Under the pieces are notes generated by a model. That model did no database searches. It was not told the origin of the DNA and was given only the letters and a program-made list of their open reading frames with translations. This document shows, in pieces, positions 8,025-17,137 of a stretch of DNA of 64,000 nt. How positions within the stretch are numbered: the stretch's first letter is position 1; each line of letters starts with the position of its first letter. The stretch is from Saprospiraceae bacterium (GTDB lineage Bacteria > Bacteroidota > Bacteroidia > Chitinophagales > Saprospiraceae), in contig JAHCHX010000003.1 in NCBI GenBank assembly GCA_026129545.1, positions 186,001 through 250,000 of the forward strand. Direction: 5' to 3'. The position numbers were made by a program, and so were the translations under genes.

Positions 8025-10589
8025 ATGACAAAAAAACTCCTCATCGTAGAGTCGCCAGCAAAAGCAAAAACGATTGAAAAATATCTCGGCGGCGATTTTA
8101 GCGTCAAATCCTCATACGGACACATACGCGACCTCGAAAAAGGCAATGACCTCGGCGTGGACGTGGACAACAACTATCGCCCCAAATACGTCATCCCGCC
8201 CGACAAAAACAAGACGGTCAAGGAGTTGAAGGAAGCAGCCAGCAAATCCGCCGAGGTATGGCTCGCCACCGACGAAGACCGCGAGGGAGAAGCCATCTCT
8301 TGGCACCTCGCGGAAGTGCTTGGGCTGGATGCCGCCAAAACGAAGCGCATCGTCTTCCACGAAATCACCAAGCCAGCTATTCAAAAAGCCGTGCAAAACC
8401 CGCGCACGGTGAACATGAACGTGGTGAATGCCCAGCAGGCGCGCCGTGTGCTCGACCGCCTCGTGGGGTGGGAGCTCAGCGGATTGCTGTGGAAAAAAGT
8501 GAAGGGACAACTCTCCGCTGGCCGCGTGCAGTCCGTCGCCGTGAAACTCATCGTGGAGCGGGAGCGCGAGATTCAACAATTCAACGTCACGCCTTTTTTC
8601 CGCGTGACCGCTCAATTTTTCGCCAAAAACGCGCAAGGAAAAGTCGTCACTTTCAAAGCGGAAAGCCCCACGCGATTCGACGACGCGGCAGGCGCAGCGG
8701 CGTTTTTGGAAAAATGCATCGGAGCCAACTACGCCGTCGGCAACATAGAGGTGCGCCCCACCCGCCGCAAGCCCGCCCCACCGTTCATCACCTCCACCCT
8801 CCAACAGGAGGCCAGTCGCAAACTTGGCTTCTCCGTGAACCGCACCATGTCGGTCGCCCAGAAACTCTACGAACAAGGGTTCATCACCTATATGCGTACC
8901 GACTCCACCAACCTGTCAGAAACAGCCTTGCAAGCCATCGGCGACGAAATCCTGAAGCAATTCGGCGAGCGCTACCACCAGCGCCGCCAATTCAAGACCA
9001 AAAACGAAAGCGCACAAGAAGCCCACGAAGCCATACGCCCCACCTACATCGAACGCCAAAGCATCAGCCCCAACCGCGACGAGCAACGCCTCTACGAACT
9101 CATCTGGAAACGCGCCATGGCCTCCCAAATGGCCGATGCCGAACTGGAAAAAACAACCGTTGACATCGGCATCAGCACACAGCCCGCGGCGCAACTGGTG
9201 GCCGAAGGCGAAGTGCTCAAATTCGACGGCTTCCTCAAAGTGTACATGGAAAGCTCCGACGAGGAAGACGAAGAAACAGCGGGCATCCTGCCGCCCCTGA
9301 CCAAAGGCCAACAGCTCGACCTCGACGAGATGACGGCCACCGAGCGATTCACCCGCCCGCCCGCCCGCTTCACGGAGGCCAGCTTGGTGAAAAAACTCGA
9401 GGAACTCGGCATCGGCAGACCCTCCACCTACGCGCCCACCATTTCAAAAATCATGGAAGAAAATCGCGGCTACGTCGTGCGCGACAGCCGCCCCGGAGAA
9501 GAGCGAGTGTTTCAAATACTGACCCTCAAAAACAACAAAATTGCCCAAACAAAAAACAAAGAAGTCACCGGTGCCACCAAAAACGTGCTCTATCCTACCG
9601 ATATGGGCATGATAGTGAGCGATTTCCTTGAAGACAACTTCGGAAAAATCATGGACTACGGCTTCACCGCCAAAGTGGAAGCCGAATTTGACGACATCGC
9701 CGAAGGGAAAATGGAATGGCCGCGCATGATTGACCGCTTCTACCGCCCCTTCCATCAGGATGTGGAAAAAACACTCAAAGAAGCCGAGCGCGCGCAGGGC
9801 GAGCGCATCCTCGGCAAAGACCCCGAAACCGGTCGCACCGTGCTCGTCCGCATGAGCACGTTGGGCAAGCCCGTCATCCAAATCGGCACGCGCGAAGAGC
9901 TCGCGCCCAAAGAAAAACCTCGCTACGCCAATCTGAGACCCGGCAAAAACCTCGAAACCGTGGCCCTCGAGGAGGCGCTCGAAAGCTTCCAAATGCCGCG
10001 AACACTGGGCGAGCACGAAGGCCAACCCCTCGAAGTGAACACTGGGCGCTTCGGCCCCTACGTCAAACTCGGCAACCTTTTCGCCTCCCTCGCAAAAGGC
10101 GAAGACCCCTTCGACATCACCTACGAGCGCGCCGTCGAACTCATCGAGGCAAAAAAGCAGGCCGACAAACCCGTCGGCCATTTCGAAGGCCAACCCATCA
10201 CCAAAGGCAAAGGCAGGTTCGGCCCGTTCATCAAATGGGCCGATTTGTACGTCAACCTGCCCGCAAAGGTCAACTTTGACCAACTCACCGAAAAACAAGC
10301 CATCGAACTGATTCAGCAAAAAATCGAAAAAGAGGCGAACAGATACATTCACCACTGGCCAGAGGAGAAAATCAGCGTCGAAAACGGTCGCTGGGGGCCG
10401 TTCATCAAATTTGGCAAGGCCATCGTCAAACTGCCCCGCGTCGAAGGCGGCAGCATGACCGCCGACCAAGCGCGTTCGCTTTCTTTGGCCGATGTGAAGG
10501 CGATTATTGAGAAAGAAATGCCGGGGGCGTTCGATGCCAAAAAGCCCGCAGCAAAGAATGGCGGAAAAGCAGCCGGAAAAAAGAAGTGA
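8025..10589 (+). CDS. topA: DNA topoisomerase I
   Basis: This 854-residue type IA topoisomerase relaxes negative supercoils by passing strands through a transient 5'-phosphotyrosine break. The Toprim domain begins LLIVESPAKAKTIEKYL (Glu9) and contains TDEDREGE (about 82-89). The active-site tyrosine is Tyr289 in GFITYMRTDST. NAQQARRVLDRLVGW and LSAGRVQSVAVKLI are further family blocks. The C-terminus has about four repeats with a GRFGP(Y/F)(V/I)K core in place of the zinc fingers of E. coli TopA, and a Lys/Ala-rich tail. The short array-to-ATG distance and the long repeat leader suggest unusual control. Family identity is clear. Confidence 0.97.
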   Translation: MTKKLLIVESPAKAKTIEKYLGGDFSVKSSYGHIRDLEKGNDLGVDVDNNYRPKYVIPPDKNKTVKELKEAASKSAEVWLATDEDREGEAISWHLAEVLGLDAAKTKRIVFHEITKPAIQKAVQNPRTVNMNVVNAQQARRVLDRLVGWELSGLLWKKVKGQLSAGRVQSVAVKLIVEREREIQQFNVTPFFRVTAQFFAKNAQGKVVTFKAESPTRFDDAAGAAAFLEKCIGANYAVGNIEVRPTRRKPAPPFITSTLQQEASRKLGFSVNRTMSVAQKLYEQGFITYMRTDSTNLSETALQAIGDEILKQFGERYHQRRQFKTKNESAQEAHEAIRPTYIERQSISPNRDEQRLYELIWKRAMASQMADAELEKTTVDIGISTQPAAQLVAEGEVLKFDGFLKVYMESSDEEDEETAGILPPLTKGQQLDLDEMTATERFTRPPARFTEASLVKKLEELGIGRPSTYAPTISKIMEENRGYVVRDSRPGEERVFQILTLKNNKIAQTKNKEVTGATKNVLYPTDMGMIVSDFLEDNFGKIMDYGFTAKVEAEFDDIAEGKMEWPRMIDRFYRPFHQDVEKTLKEAERAQGERILGKDPETGRTVLVRMSTLGKPVIQIGTREELAPKEKPRYANLRPGKNLETVALEEALESFQMPRTLGEHEGQPLEVNTGRFGPYVKLGNLFASLAKGEDPFDITYERAVELIEAKKQADKPVGHFEGQPITKGKGRFGPFIKWADLYVNLPAKVNFDQLTEKQAIELIQQKIEKEANRYIHHWPEEKISVENGRWGPFIKFGKAIVKLPRVEGGSMTADQARSLSLADVKAIIEKEMPGAFDAKKPAAKNGGKAAGKKK

Positions 10590-10652
10590 GGGAGGATGTT
10601 GATTGGAGTCGCAAAATTTGAAGCCCGTTGAACAAGCTACAGGTTTTGTGCT

Positions 10653-10660
10653 TACTTTTG
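10653..10660 (+). promoter_or_regulatory. Promoter -7 box (TACTTTTG) for the small-gene pair
   Basis: TACTTTTG lies 28 bases before the ATG at 10689 and 60 bases after the topA stop. It gives the two EAD-like genes, and perhaps holA, their own promoter. Confidence 0.5.
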
Positions 10661-10688
10661 TCCAATCGCAGTTCGACAACCATCAACC

Positions 10689-11045
10689 ATGCAAGTAGAA
10701 GCAAGATATCTTATCGAACAATCTCGCGGCTTTATCGCCGAAGACAATATCAGCAAAGCCGTGAAGACACTTCGCCTCGTTGCTGATTCCTTTGGGATAA
10801 CAAAGACAAAAGAGGAGTTGGATGAAATCGCTTCCAGATACTATGATTTAGAAATCTACATCACGGCAGGCACTATTGACGAAGACTTCTCGTCGGTGCA
10901 AAAAAGCCGTATCAGGCAAAGACTTTTGCAAATATCAAATGAGTTGGCCATTCAATTGAAGCACGAAAAACTTGATGTGGAAGTAAAGGTGAGAGGCCCT
11001 GTCGAAAAGCAAGTGACCGACTGGTTGCAAACCTTATTTGCTTGA
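10689..11045 (+). CDS. Small helical protein resembling an effector-associated domain (EAD)
   Basis: The 118-residue product is predicted all-helical. Its layout recalls EAD11-type effector-associated domains. A first helix pair carries an S.A...L..(V/A) pattern (about 15-35), then come L.EIASRYYDLE, a turn GTIDEDF, and a final helix with RIRQRLLQISNEL. In conflict systems such domains bring effectors and NTPases together by like-like contacts, usually as one domain of a larger protein; here it stands alone. It is AT-richer than topA. The next gene overlaps its end region and has a similar domain. The family assignment is from pattern memory only and could be wrong; the reading frame itself is well supported. 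Confidence 0.5.
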   Translation: MQVEARYLIEQSRGFIAEDNISKAVKTLRLVADSFGITKTKEELDEIASRYYDLEIYITAGTIDEDFSSVQKSRIRQRLLQISNELAIQLKHEKLDVEVKVRGPVEKQVTDWLQTLFA

Positions 11046-11049
11046 TTGG

Positions 11050-11481
11050 ATGGAAAACAAGCCCGTAAAAATTGTTATCGAATTGCCCCCCGAAAAGGCA
11101 GCGCAGCTGTACGAGCGTTTCAAGGATGTCTTGGCCAAAGAAGAAGCATTGCGCCTCTCCCTAGAATTTTCGGAAATGGCTTCGCTACCGATTCCAGCAC
11201 CTGCCCATCCCGAAGATAAAATCCTTCAAACTGTGATTCTTGAAGTTAAAGCGTTGCTTTCCACCGACTTGGACAAGGCCCTGAATTACTTGGGTCAGAA
11301 GCTCAAGCAAAATTCAGAGCTTCACGACGACTGGGTTAAACTCTCCGCAAGATACAACCGTGTAAAAAAGGCTGCTCTCCAACAAACCATTGATTTCCAC
11401 GAAGCAGAACAGGAGTACGCGAAAATTGACACAGCCATTATTTATCTGGCAAACGGTCTTCAGCGAGAACATCTCCGTTGA
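11050..11481 (+). CDS. Small protein with C-terminal EAD-like domain
   Basis: The 143-residue protein has an N-terminal half of unknown type (IELPPEKAAQLYERFKDVL, then a Pro-rich stretch at 46-56). Its C-terminal half (62-137) has the same layout as the preceding gene: VKALLSTDLDKALNYL, then LSARYNRVKKAALQQTIDFHEAE, then IDTAIIYLANGL. That order (helix pair, SARYN, short turn, Arg/Ile helix) is the one I associate with EAD11-like modules. I chose the ATG at 11050, five bases after the previous stop; a TTG at 11038 would overlap that gene. holA follows with only 14 bases between. No effector or NTPase gene is adjacent, which makes the pair odd. Confidence 0.5.
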   Translation: MENKPVKIVIELPPEKAAQLYERFKDVLAKEEALRLSLEFSEMASLPIPAPAHPEDKILQTVILEVKALLSTDLDKALNYLGQKLKQNSELHDDWVKLSARYNRVKKAALQQTIDFHEAEQEYAKIDTAIIYLANGLQREHLR

Positions 11482-11495
11482 AAAATTTCCCCACC

Positions 11496-12506
11496 ATGAC
11501 TTTCGACGAAATCCTCCGCGACATCAAGGCCCGGCAATTCCGCCCCATCTACTTCCTGCACGGGGAAGAGCCATTTTTCATAGACCAAATCGCCGAGGCT
11601 ATAGAGGCCGGCGCCTTGCCCGAAGCCGAAAAAACCTTCAACCAGACCATCCTCTACGGCAAAGACACCGACCACCTCGCCCTGCTCGACGCGCTGCGCC
11701 GCTACCCCATGATGAGCGAGCGGCAAGTCGTCGTGCTGCGCGAAGCCCAAGAAATGAAAAGCCTTGCCGAACTGACCAGCTATTTTGAAAACCCCATGCA
11801 GAGCACCGTGTTCGTGGTGTGCCACAAGCACAAAAAAGCAGATTTGCGCACCAAATTCGGCAAAGCCTTGCAGGGAAAAAACGTCGCGCTCTTTGAAAGC
11901 AAAAAACTGTACGACAACCAAGTGCCGGAGTGGATTGCGAGCTACTGCAAAAGCCAAAAACGACCCATAGAACCACAAGCCGCAGCCTTGCTCGCCGAAT
12001 ACCTCGGCACCGACCTCGCCAAAATCGCCAACGAACTCGACAAACTCTCCCTCAACCTCCCCGCCGAAACCGCCATCAGCCCCGCCCATATCCAGGAATT
12101 TGTCGGCATCAGCAAGGACTACAACGTGTTCGAGCTGCAAAAAGCCTTTGCCGTGCGCGACCTCCCTAAAATCGCCCGCATCCGCGAACACTTCGCCGCC
12201 AACATCCGCAAAAACTCGCTCATCGTCACCATCAGCAGCCTCTTCGCCTACTTCTCCAAAGTCTATATGCTTCACGCGCTCAAAGGAAGCCCCGACGCGG
12301 AATTGCTAAAAGCACTCGACCTGCGCTCCGACTGGTTTTTGAAAGAATACAAAATCGCCGCCAACAACTACTCCCTACCGCAAACCATCCGCGTGATTGC
12401 TTTGTTGAAAGAATACGACCTGCGCTCAAAAGGCGTGGACACCGACACAACAAACACCGGCGAAGCAGAGTTGATGAAAGAGCTGTTTTGGAAAATTCTA
12501 AATTGA
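11496..12506 (+). CDS. holA: DNA polymerase III subunit delta
   Basis: At 336 residues it has the size and order of HolA, the clamp-loader subunit that opens the beta sliding clamp. It begins with the family motif RPIYFLHGEEPFFIDQIAEAI (within residues 16-40). MMSERQVVVLREAQEMK is in the AAA-like domain, TDLAKIANELDKLSL is the conserved segment of domain II-III, and a C-terminal helical collar ends with GEAELMKELFWKIL. The ATG at 11496 is preferred over the TTG at 11478, which overlaps the preceding gene. Cotranscription with the two EAD-like genes is likely. Confidence 0.92.
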   Translation: MTFDEILRDIKARQFRPIYFLHGEEPFFIDQIAEAIEAGALPEAEKTFNQTILYGKDTDHLALLDALRRYPMMSERQVVVLREAQEMKSLAELTSYFENPMQSTVFVVCHKHKKADLRTKFGKALQGKNVALFESKKLYDNQVPEWIASYCKSQKRPIEPQAAALLAEYLGTDLAKIANELDKLSLNLPAETAISPAHIQEFVGISKDYNVFELQKAFAVRDLPKIARIREHFAANIRKNSLIVTISSLFAYFSKVYMLHALKGSPDAELLKALDLRSDWFLKEYKIAANNYSLPQTIRVIALLKEYDLRSKGVDTDTTNTGEAELMKELFWKILN

Positions 12507-12513
12507 AAATCGG

Positions 12514-13893
12514 ATGTCAGTCAATACTTACCAAGTAGTCAGAGGCGACACCCTATTCGGTATCGCCAGAAAATTCGGCCTCACCGTCGAACAACTAAAA
12601 TCCCTCAACGGACTCAAATCCGACAGCATCAGCGTCGGTCAAGTGCTGAGGGTCAGGGCACAAAGCACCCCCACGACACCGCCGCCGCCCGTCACCCCCA
12701 CCCCACCACCCACGACACCCGTCACCAGCGGCAGCGGCACTCAGCAATACAGAGTCGTCGCCGGCGACACGCTTTTCGCCATCGCCCGAAGATTCAACAT
12801 GAGCGTTGACGAGCTGATGCGCATCAATAGCCTCCGCACCACCAGCCTAAACATCGGGCAGATATTGCTCGTCAGAGGGCAAGGCACCACCACGCCCACC
12901 ACGCCTACGCCCACCACGCCGACCACCCCAACACCACCCGTCCAAACGGGCGGCAACTACCTGAGCGCCCGACAGCAATACAGGGTGGAGACCCGCCAAG
13001 AAGCCGGATTTCGCCGATACTTCCTCACAGTGCCCTTATTCAATGGGCGCCAAGTGGTAGCCAGCATGCGCGACAACCTCACCATATCCATCCACATGGT
13101 TTATCCGCACGGCATCATGTATGCAGGGCAGTCGCACATCGAATTGAGCGTGGCCACCATACAGGAAGTCGGGCTGACGCTCGCGCAGGCAAGAGCACTG
13201 CAATACGTCTCCACGCACGAGGGCAGTTTCGATGCCATCAACAGCTACGACAAGGCGATATTTTCCTACGGATTCATCCAATTTGCGGCAGCGGCAGCGG
13301 TCGGCTCCAGCCTCAACCACCTCCTCGCCAGCATGAAAGCCAATGCGTCGCTCGCATTTCAGAACATCTTTCAGCGAGTGGGCATTGACACGGAAGGCTT
13401 TGGCCGAAACGCCGTCGTCACGGTACTCGACGAGAGTGGCACGAAGCGCAGCGGCGACGAGGCTTGGTTCTACATCCAACGCAATGTGCCGCTCTATGGA
13501 GCCTTTGTGCAGGCAGGCTTTGAGCCGTCGCTCGTGCGCGAGCAATTGCGCATGGCCAACGAACTCTATGTGCAGCCCGCGCTCAATCACCAGCTCAACC
13601 TGAATGTGGGCGGCATCAATATCGTCGTCCCACGATTGAGCGACATCCTCAACTCCGAGGCCGCCATGACCATCGTCATAGCTTTGGCCATCAATCAAGG
13701 CAACGGAGGCATGAGCCGCACCGTGGCCGAAGCCATGTCGCGGGTCGCGACCCACCACCGCCTCAACTCCCTCAACGAGCTCCGCCAAATCAACCAGCGT
13801 CAAGTGTTCGACACCATCGCATCCACCACCTCCGACCAGCGCGTGCGCGACCGAGTGATGGGCGTGGTGAATGCGGGGTTGAGTTTTGCGTGA
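12514..13893 (+). CDS. Double-LysM protein with lysozyme-like C-terminal domain
   Basis: The 459-residue protein starts directly with a LysM peptidoglycan-binding domain (4-49), then a Thr/Pro linker (50-75), a second LysM (78-122) and another Thr/Pro linker (125-145). The rest (150-459) is a globular domain. Within it YVSTHEGSFDAINSYDKAIFSYGFIQFA places a Glu (Glu236) and an S/T-rich turn like a lysozyme or lytic transglycosylase active site, so it may cleave glycan strands; this is inference. No signal peptide is visible, so export would need another route. It begins 7 bases after holA. Confidence 0.75.
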   Translation: MSVNTYQVVRGDTLFGIARKFGLTVEQLKSLNGLKSDSISVGQVLRVRAQSTPTTPPPPVTPTPPPTTPVTSGSGTQQYRVVAGDTLFAIARRFNMSVDELMRINSLRTTSLNIGQILLVRGQGTTTPTTPTPTTPTTPTPPVQTGGNYLSARQQYRVETRQEAGFRRYFLTVPLFNGRQVVASMRDNLTISIHMVYPHGIMYAGQSHIELSVATIQEVGLTLAQARALQYVSTHEGSFDAINSYDKAIFSYGFIQFAAAAAVGSSLNHLLASMKANASLAFQNIFQRVGIDTEGFGRNAVVTVLDESGTKRSGDEAWFYIQRNVPLYGAFVQAGFEPSLVREQLRMANELYVQPALNHQLNLNVGGINIVVPRLSDILNSEAAMTIVIALAINQGNGGMSRTVAEAMSRVATHHRLNSLNELRQINQRQVFDTIASTTSDQRVRDRVMGVVNAGLSFA

Positions 13894-13899
13894 GTCGTT

Positions 13900-14637
13900 C
13901 TATCGCAAAATATTGTGGCGGAGGGAAATGGCGAGGCTTTGCATCCAGAAGGGAATGCCGTTGTAGGGATTAATGCAGTCGCATGCAATGATAGCCATCG
14001 GTGGGGCAGACCAATTCCAATAAGTCAGCTGTTCGCGGCGCAATAGTCCCGTAAATTCTAAACCGATAGCGGTCCTTTGTTCCATCCTATAATGCAAACC
14101 CGCAATCAAAAAAGCCTGTAAAAGTGTGCCTTCACCGAATCTCCTCACCGGGTCACTTTGCCATTGGGTCACAGGATTTTGGGAGTCACTTTCCATTCGG
14201 GTCATCATTTCCGAACCCAACACGACATTCAATGCTGCGCCGGCATTCAGTACCCACTTTCCGTTTTTCTTTGGTGAAAACAGAATTTGTAGCGGCGTAA
14301 TCAGGCTTTGCGCGTTGATATTTCTTGTCATTTTTGTAGTGGCGGGTAAAAATGACGAAAAGGGCTCGGCTCCATTTCCTCTTTCTTCATACCTTGAAAA
14401 ATTGTATAGCAAATCCAGCGAGAGCCTAAAGTGTCCTCCCAACCGCCTTGAAACGAAAACTCCATAGGAACTGGAAAAGCCTGCCGGGTAGTCATAAGCC
14501 AATCCTATCGTTTCCTTCTTTTCATGCGGCATGGTAAATGTCCCCGCCTTCACGGCAAAGCCCAACTCGAATTTTTCCTGCGCGAACAGCGCAACGGTGG
14601 ATAGCAAGAGCAACGGTAGGAGGTAGAGCTGTTTCAT
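13900..14637 (-). CDS. Outer-membrane beta-barrel protein
   Basis: Reading from the ATG at 14635-14637 gives 245 residues with a clear signal peptide (MKQLYLLPLLLLSTVALFAQ). A series of amphipathic strands follows, with alternating aromatic and polar residues and glycine turns (for example FELGFAVKAGTF, FRLSLDLLYNFSRY and KWVLNAGAALNVVLG). The last residues (LAISLRHNILR) fit a closing strand. The protein resembles the 8-10-strand outer-membrane proteins common in Bacteroidota; the specific role is unknown. The longer frame to 14742 lacks a signal at its start. Confidence 0.65.
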   Translation of the reverse strand: MKQLYLLPLLLLSTVALFAQEKFELGFAVKAGTFTMPHEKKETIGLAYDYPAGFSSSYGVFVSRRLGGHFRLSLDLLYNFSRYEERGNGAEPFSSFLPATTKMTRNINAQSLITPLQILFSPKKNGKWVLNAGAALNVVLGSEMMTRMESDSQNPVTQWQSDPVRRFGEGTLLQAFLIAGLHYRMEQRTAIGLEFTGLLRREQLTYWNWSAPPMAIIACDCINPYNGIPFWMQSLAISLRHNILR

Positions 14638-14743
14638 TGCAACGGAAATTTTGTTTTGAAGAAAGACTGGCAACAAGGCACATATAGTTGGGTCAAGAAG
14701 ATGTCTTTCGCATACTACCGAACATCGTTTTTCAAAAAACACG

Positions 14744-14777
14744 GCAGCCCGGCGATTCTCCGCAATCGCCGGGCTGC
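14744..14777 (-). terminator. Terminator of ffh
   Basis: GCAGCCCGGCGATT (14744-14757) pairs perfectly with AATCGCCGGGCTGC (14764-14777) around six bases. A T-rich run follows on the reverse strand. It lies about 50 bases beyond the ffh stop codon. Confidence 0.8.
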
Positions 14778-14826
14778 TATCATGCTGGCCCCAATCAAGT
14801 ACCTCAAAAACACAGGCAACGGCTCA

Positions 14827-16179
14827 TCACCTGAACCCGCCCTTTTGTGGCATACCCATACCGGGCGGCATACCCATTTTGCCCATAGGCGAGTTGGCCA
14901 TTTGGTGCATCATCTTGCGCATTTGCTCAAAATTCTTGACAAACAGGTTGATTTGCTCCAGCGTCTGGCCACAGCCGCGAGCGATGCGTTTCTTGCGGGA
15001 AATGTTGAGTAGGTCGGGGTTGGCGCGTTCTTTTGGGGTCATGCTCTGGATGATGGCTTCCACCCGCACCAGCGCCTTGTCGTCAATGGGCGCGTCTTTG
15101 AGCGCCTTGCCCACGCCCGGTATCATGCCGATGAGCGACTTGAGGTCGCCCATTTTCTTTATCATCTGCATTTGGCCGAGAAAATCGTTGAAGTCGAACT
15201 TGTTCTGCTTCATCCTTTTTTCAAGGCGTTTGGCTTCTTCCTCGTCGAACTCGCGCTCGGCCTTTTCTACCAGCGACACGATGTCGCCCATGCCGAGGAT
15301 GCGCTGCGCCATACGGTCGGGATAGAACACATCGAGCGCGTCCAACTTTTCGCCTTCCGAAACAAACTTAATGGGCTTGCCGACGGTGTATTTGATGCTC
15401 AATGCCGCCCCGCCCCGTGTGTCGCCGTCGAGTTTGGTCAGCACCACGCCGTCAAAATTGATGCGCCGATTGAAGGCTTCGGCGGTGTTCACCGCGTCCT
15501 GACCCGTCATCGAGTCCACCACGAAGAGGGTTTCGGTGGGGTTCAGCGCTTCCTTGAGTGCCGTCACTTCGTTCATCATCGCCTCGTCCACCGCAAGGCG
15601 CCCAGCGGTGTCCACGATGATGACGTTGTGGCTGTTAGCCTTGGCGTAGGCCACTGCGTTCTTGGCAATCTCGATGGGGTTTTTGTTCTCTATTTCCTTG
15701 AACACCGCCACCTTGATGCTATCGCCCAACACAGTCAACTGGTCAATGGCTGCCGGGCGATACACGTCGCAGGCCACGAGCAGGGGGTTCATTTTGCGTT
15801 GCTCTTTGAGGTATTTGGCGAGCTTGCCGCTGAAGGTTGTTTTACCCGAACCTTGCAAACCCGCCACCAACACGATGCCGGGATTGCCTTTCACGTTGAT
15901 GCCGACGGACTGCCCGCCCATGAGCTCGGCCAGTTCGTCCATCACGATTTTGACCATCAACTGGCCGGGGTTCACGTTTTTCAGCACGTTCTCCGTGCCC
16001 AACGCCTTGTCCTTCACCTTGTCGGTGAATTCCTTGGCAATTTTATAGTTCACGTCAGCCGCGACGAGAGCACGGCGGATTTCCTTGATGCTTTCTGCAA
16101 CGTTGAGCTCGGTGATACGGTGGCTGCCCTTCAAGACTTTGAAGGCAGCATCCATGCGGTCGCTTAAACTTTCAAACAT
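14827..16179 (-). CDS. ffh: Signal recognition particle GTPase Ffh (SRP54)
   Basis: The 450-residue protein delivers nascent membrane proteins to FtsY and SecYEG. The N domain begins MFESLSDRMDAAFKVLKG. The G domain carries the P-loop GLQGSGKTTFSGKL, DTAGRLAVDEAMM (G3) and TKLDGDTRGGAALS (G4 region). The C-terminal M domain holds the 4.5S RNA-binding helices (NISRKKRIARGCG) and ends in a Met/Gly-rich tail (MGMPPGMGMPQKGGFR). It is a single-gene unit with a promoter box upstream (16223-16230) and a strong terminator downstream. Confidence 0.97.
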   Translation of the reverse strand: MFESLSDRMDAAFKVLKGSHRITELNVAESIKEIRRALVAADVNYKIAKEFTDKVKDKALGTENVLKNVNPGQLMVKIVMDELAELMGGQSVGINVKGNPGIVLVAGLQGSGKTTFSGKLAKYLKEQRKMNPLLVACDVYRPAAIDQLTVLGDSIKVAVFKEIENKNPIEIAKNAVAYAKANSHNVIIVDTAGRLAVDEAMMNEVTALKEALNPTETLFVVDSMTGQDAVNTAEAFNRRINFDGVVLTKLDGDTRGGAALSIKYTVGKPIKFVSEGEKLDALDVFYPDRMAQRILGMGDIVSLVEKAEREFDEEEAKRLEKRMKQNKFDFNDFLGQMQMIKKMGDLKSLIGMIPGVGKALKDAPIDDKALVRVEAIIQSMTPKERANPDLLNISRKKRIARGCGQTLEQINLFVKNFEQMRKMMHQMANSPMGKMGMPPGMGMPQKGGFR

Positions 16180-16222
16180 ATTTTTTTTGCGGTGGAGTGT
16201 GATGGTTGTAAGTAGCGGGCAG

Positions 16223-16230
16223 CAAAGGTA
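16223..16230 (-). promoter_or_regulatory. Promoter -7 box of ffh
   Basis: CAAAGGTA on the plus strand reads TACCTTTG on the reverse strand, about 43 bases before the ffh start codon. Confidence 0.55.
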
Positions 16231-16398
16231 GGGCGAAATTCATTTTGCCAATAAGAACAAAACAGGATACGCTGGGGTTGTCGGGAATTTATAGGATTTG
16301 CAGCTCAACCGAACATATCGAAAGTCTGTTGGCAGTGCACAACCATTAGGCAATGCCGGAAGATTGTCGGCGTTACCGTTGGGATATACATATTTTCC

Positions 16399-17037
16399 AT
16401 GAAAAAAACAGCCCTCCTACTCGGCGCCACAGGCCTCGTCGGCAGCCATATTTTGCAACAATTGTTGGAAAACCCACACTACGACCTTGTGGTCGCCCTC
16501 ACCCGCCGCCCACTTGAAATGCATCACCCCAAACTGCGACAAGAAACCCTCGATTTCGACCATCCCGATGTCTCAAAAGTCCGGGGCGACGACCTCTTTT
16601 GCGCACTCGGCACCACGCTGCGCAAGGCAGGCTCGAAAGAAGCGCAATACCGCATTGACTGCGCCTATCCCTTTGAAATCGGCAAAATCGCGCGGCAAAA
16701 TGGGGCGCGGCAATACCTGTTGGTATCCTCCGTTGGTGCGGATGCGGCTTCTTCCAATTTTTATTTGAAAACAAAAGGCGAGTTGGAGGAAAAAATACGA
16801 GGCTTGGACTTTGAGCACTTTGTGTCGGTGCGCCCTTCTATTCTGCTCGGCGAACGCGGTGAGTTTCGGTTGGGCGAACGCGTAGGCATCGTGTTGGCAA
16901 AAATGTTTGCTCCGCTCATTCCGCGGCGCTATCGGGGCATCCAAGCGGAAAAGGTGGCGCGGGCATTGATTGCCAGAGCGAACGATGGTGGGGTGGGCAT
17001 GGAAATATTGGAATCGGAGGCATTGCATGGGTTTTGA
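16399..17037 (+). CDS. NAD(P)-binding oxidoreductase, TIP30/HTATIP2-like atypical SDR
   Basis: The 212-residue protein has a Rossmann start (TALLLGATGLVGSHIL, GxxGxxG within residues 8-15). The later blocks DLFCALGTTLRKAGSKEAQYRID, YLLVSSVGADAASSNFYLKTKGELEE and VSVRPSILLGER are typical of the TIP30-like atypical SDR group found in bacteria. The Y..K pair of classical SDRs is represented by FYLKTKGE. The substrate is unknown. It stands alone, divergent from ffh, with no terminator seen. Confidence 0.85.
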   Translation: MKKTALLLGATGLVGSHILQQLLENPHYDLVVALTRRPLEMHHPKLRQETLDFDHPDVSKVRGDDLFCALGTTLRKAGSKEAQYRIDCAYPFEIGKIARQNGARQYLLVSSVGADAASSNFYLKTKGELEEKIRGLDFEHFVSVRPSILLGERGEFRLGERVGIVLAKMFAPLIPRRYRGIQAEKVARALIARANDGGVGMEILESEALHGF

Positions 17038-17137
17038 TGCAGACAGCTGCCCTTGTTGGAGGGACACCCACATCAGCACCTTACTTCAATGTCGCGCCCG
17101 GCACATCAACAAATCGCGCAACCGTCAATCCCCTCCC

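Noticed and set aside
9444..10679. 411-codon open frame opposite topA
   Set aside because: It is antisense to a strongly conserved gene and is rich in His/Phe/Gly from codon complementarity.
15172..16167. 331-codon open frame on the plus strand
   Set aside because: It is the antisense shadow of ffh and its translation lacks protein-like features.
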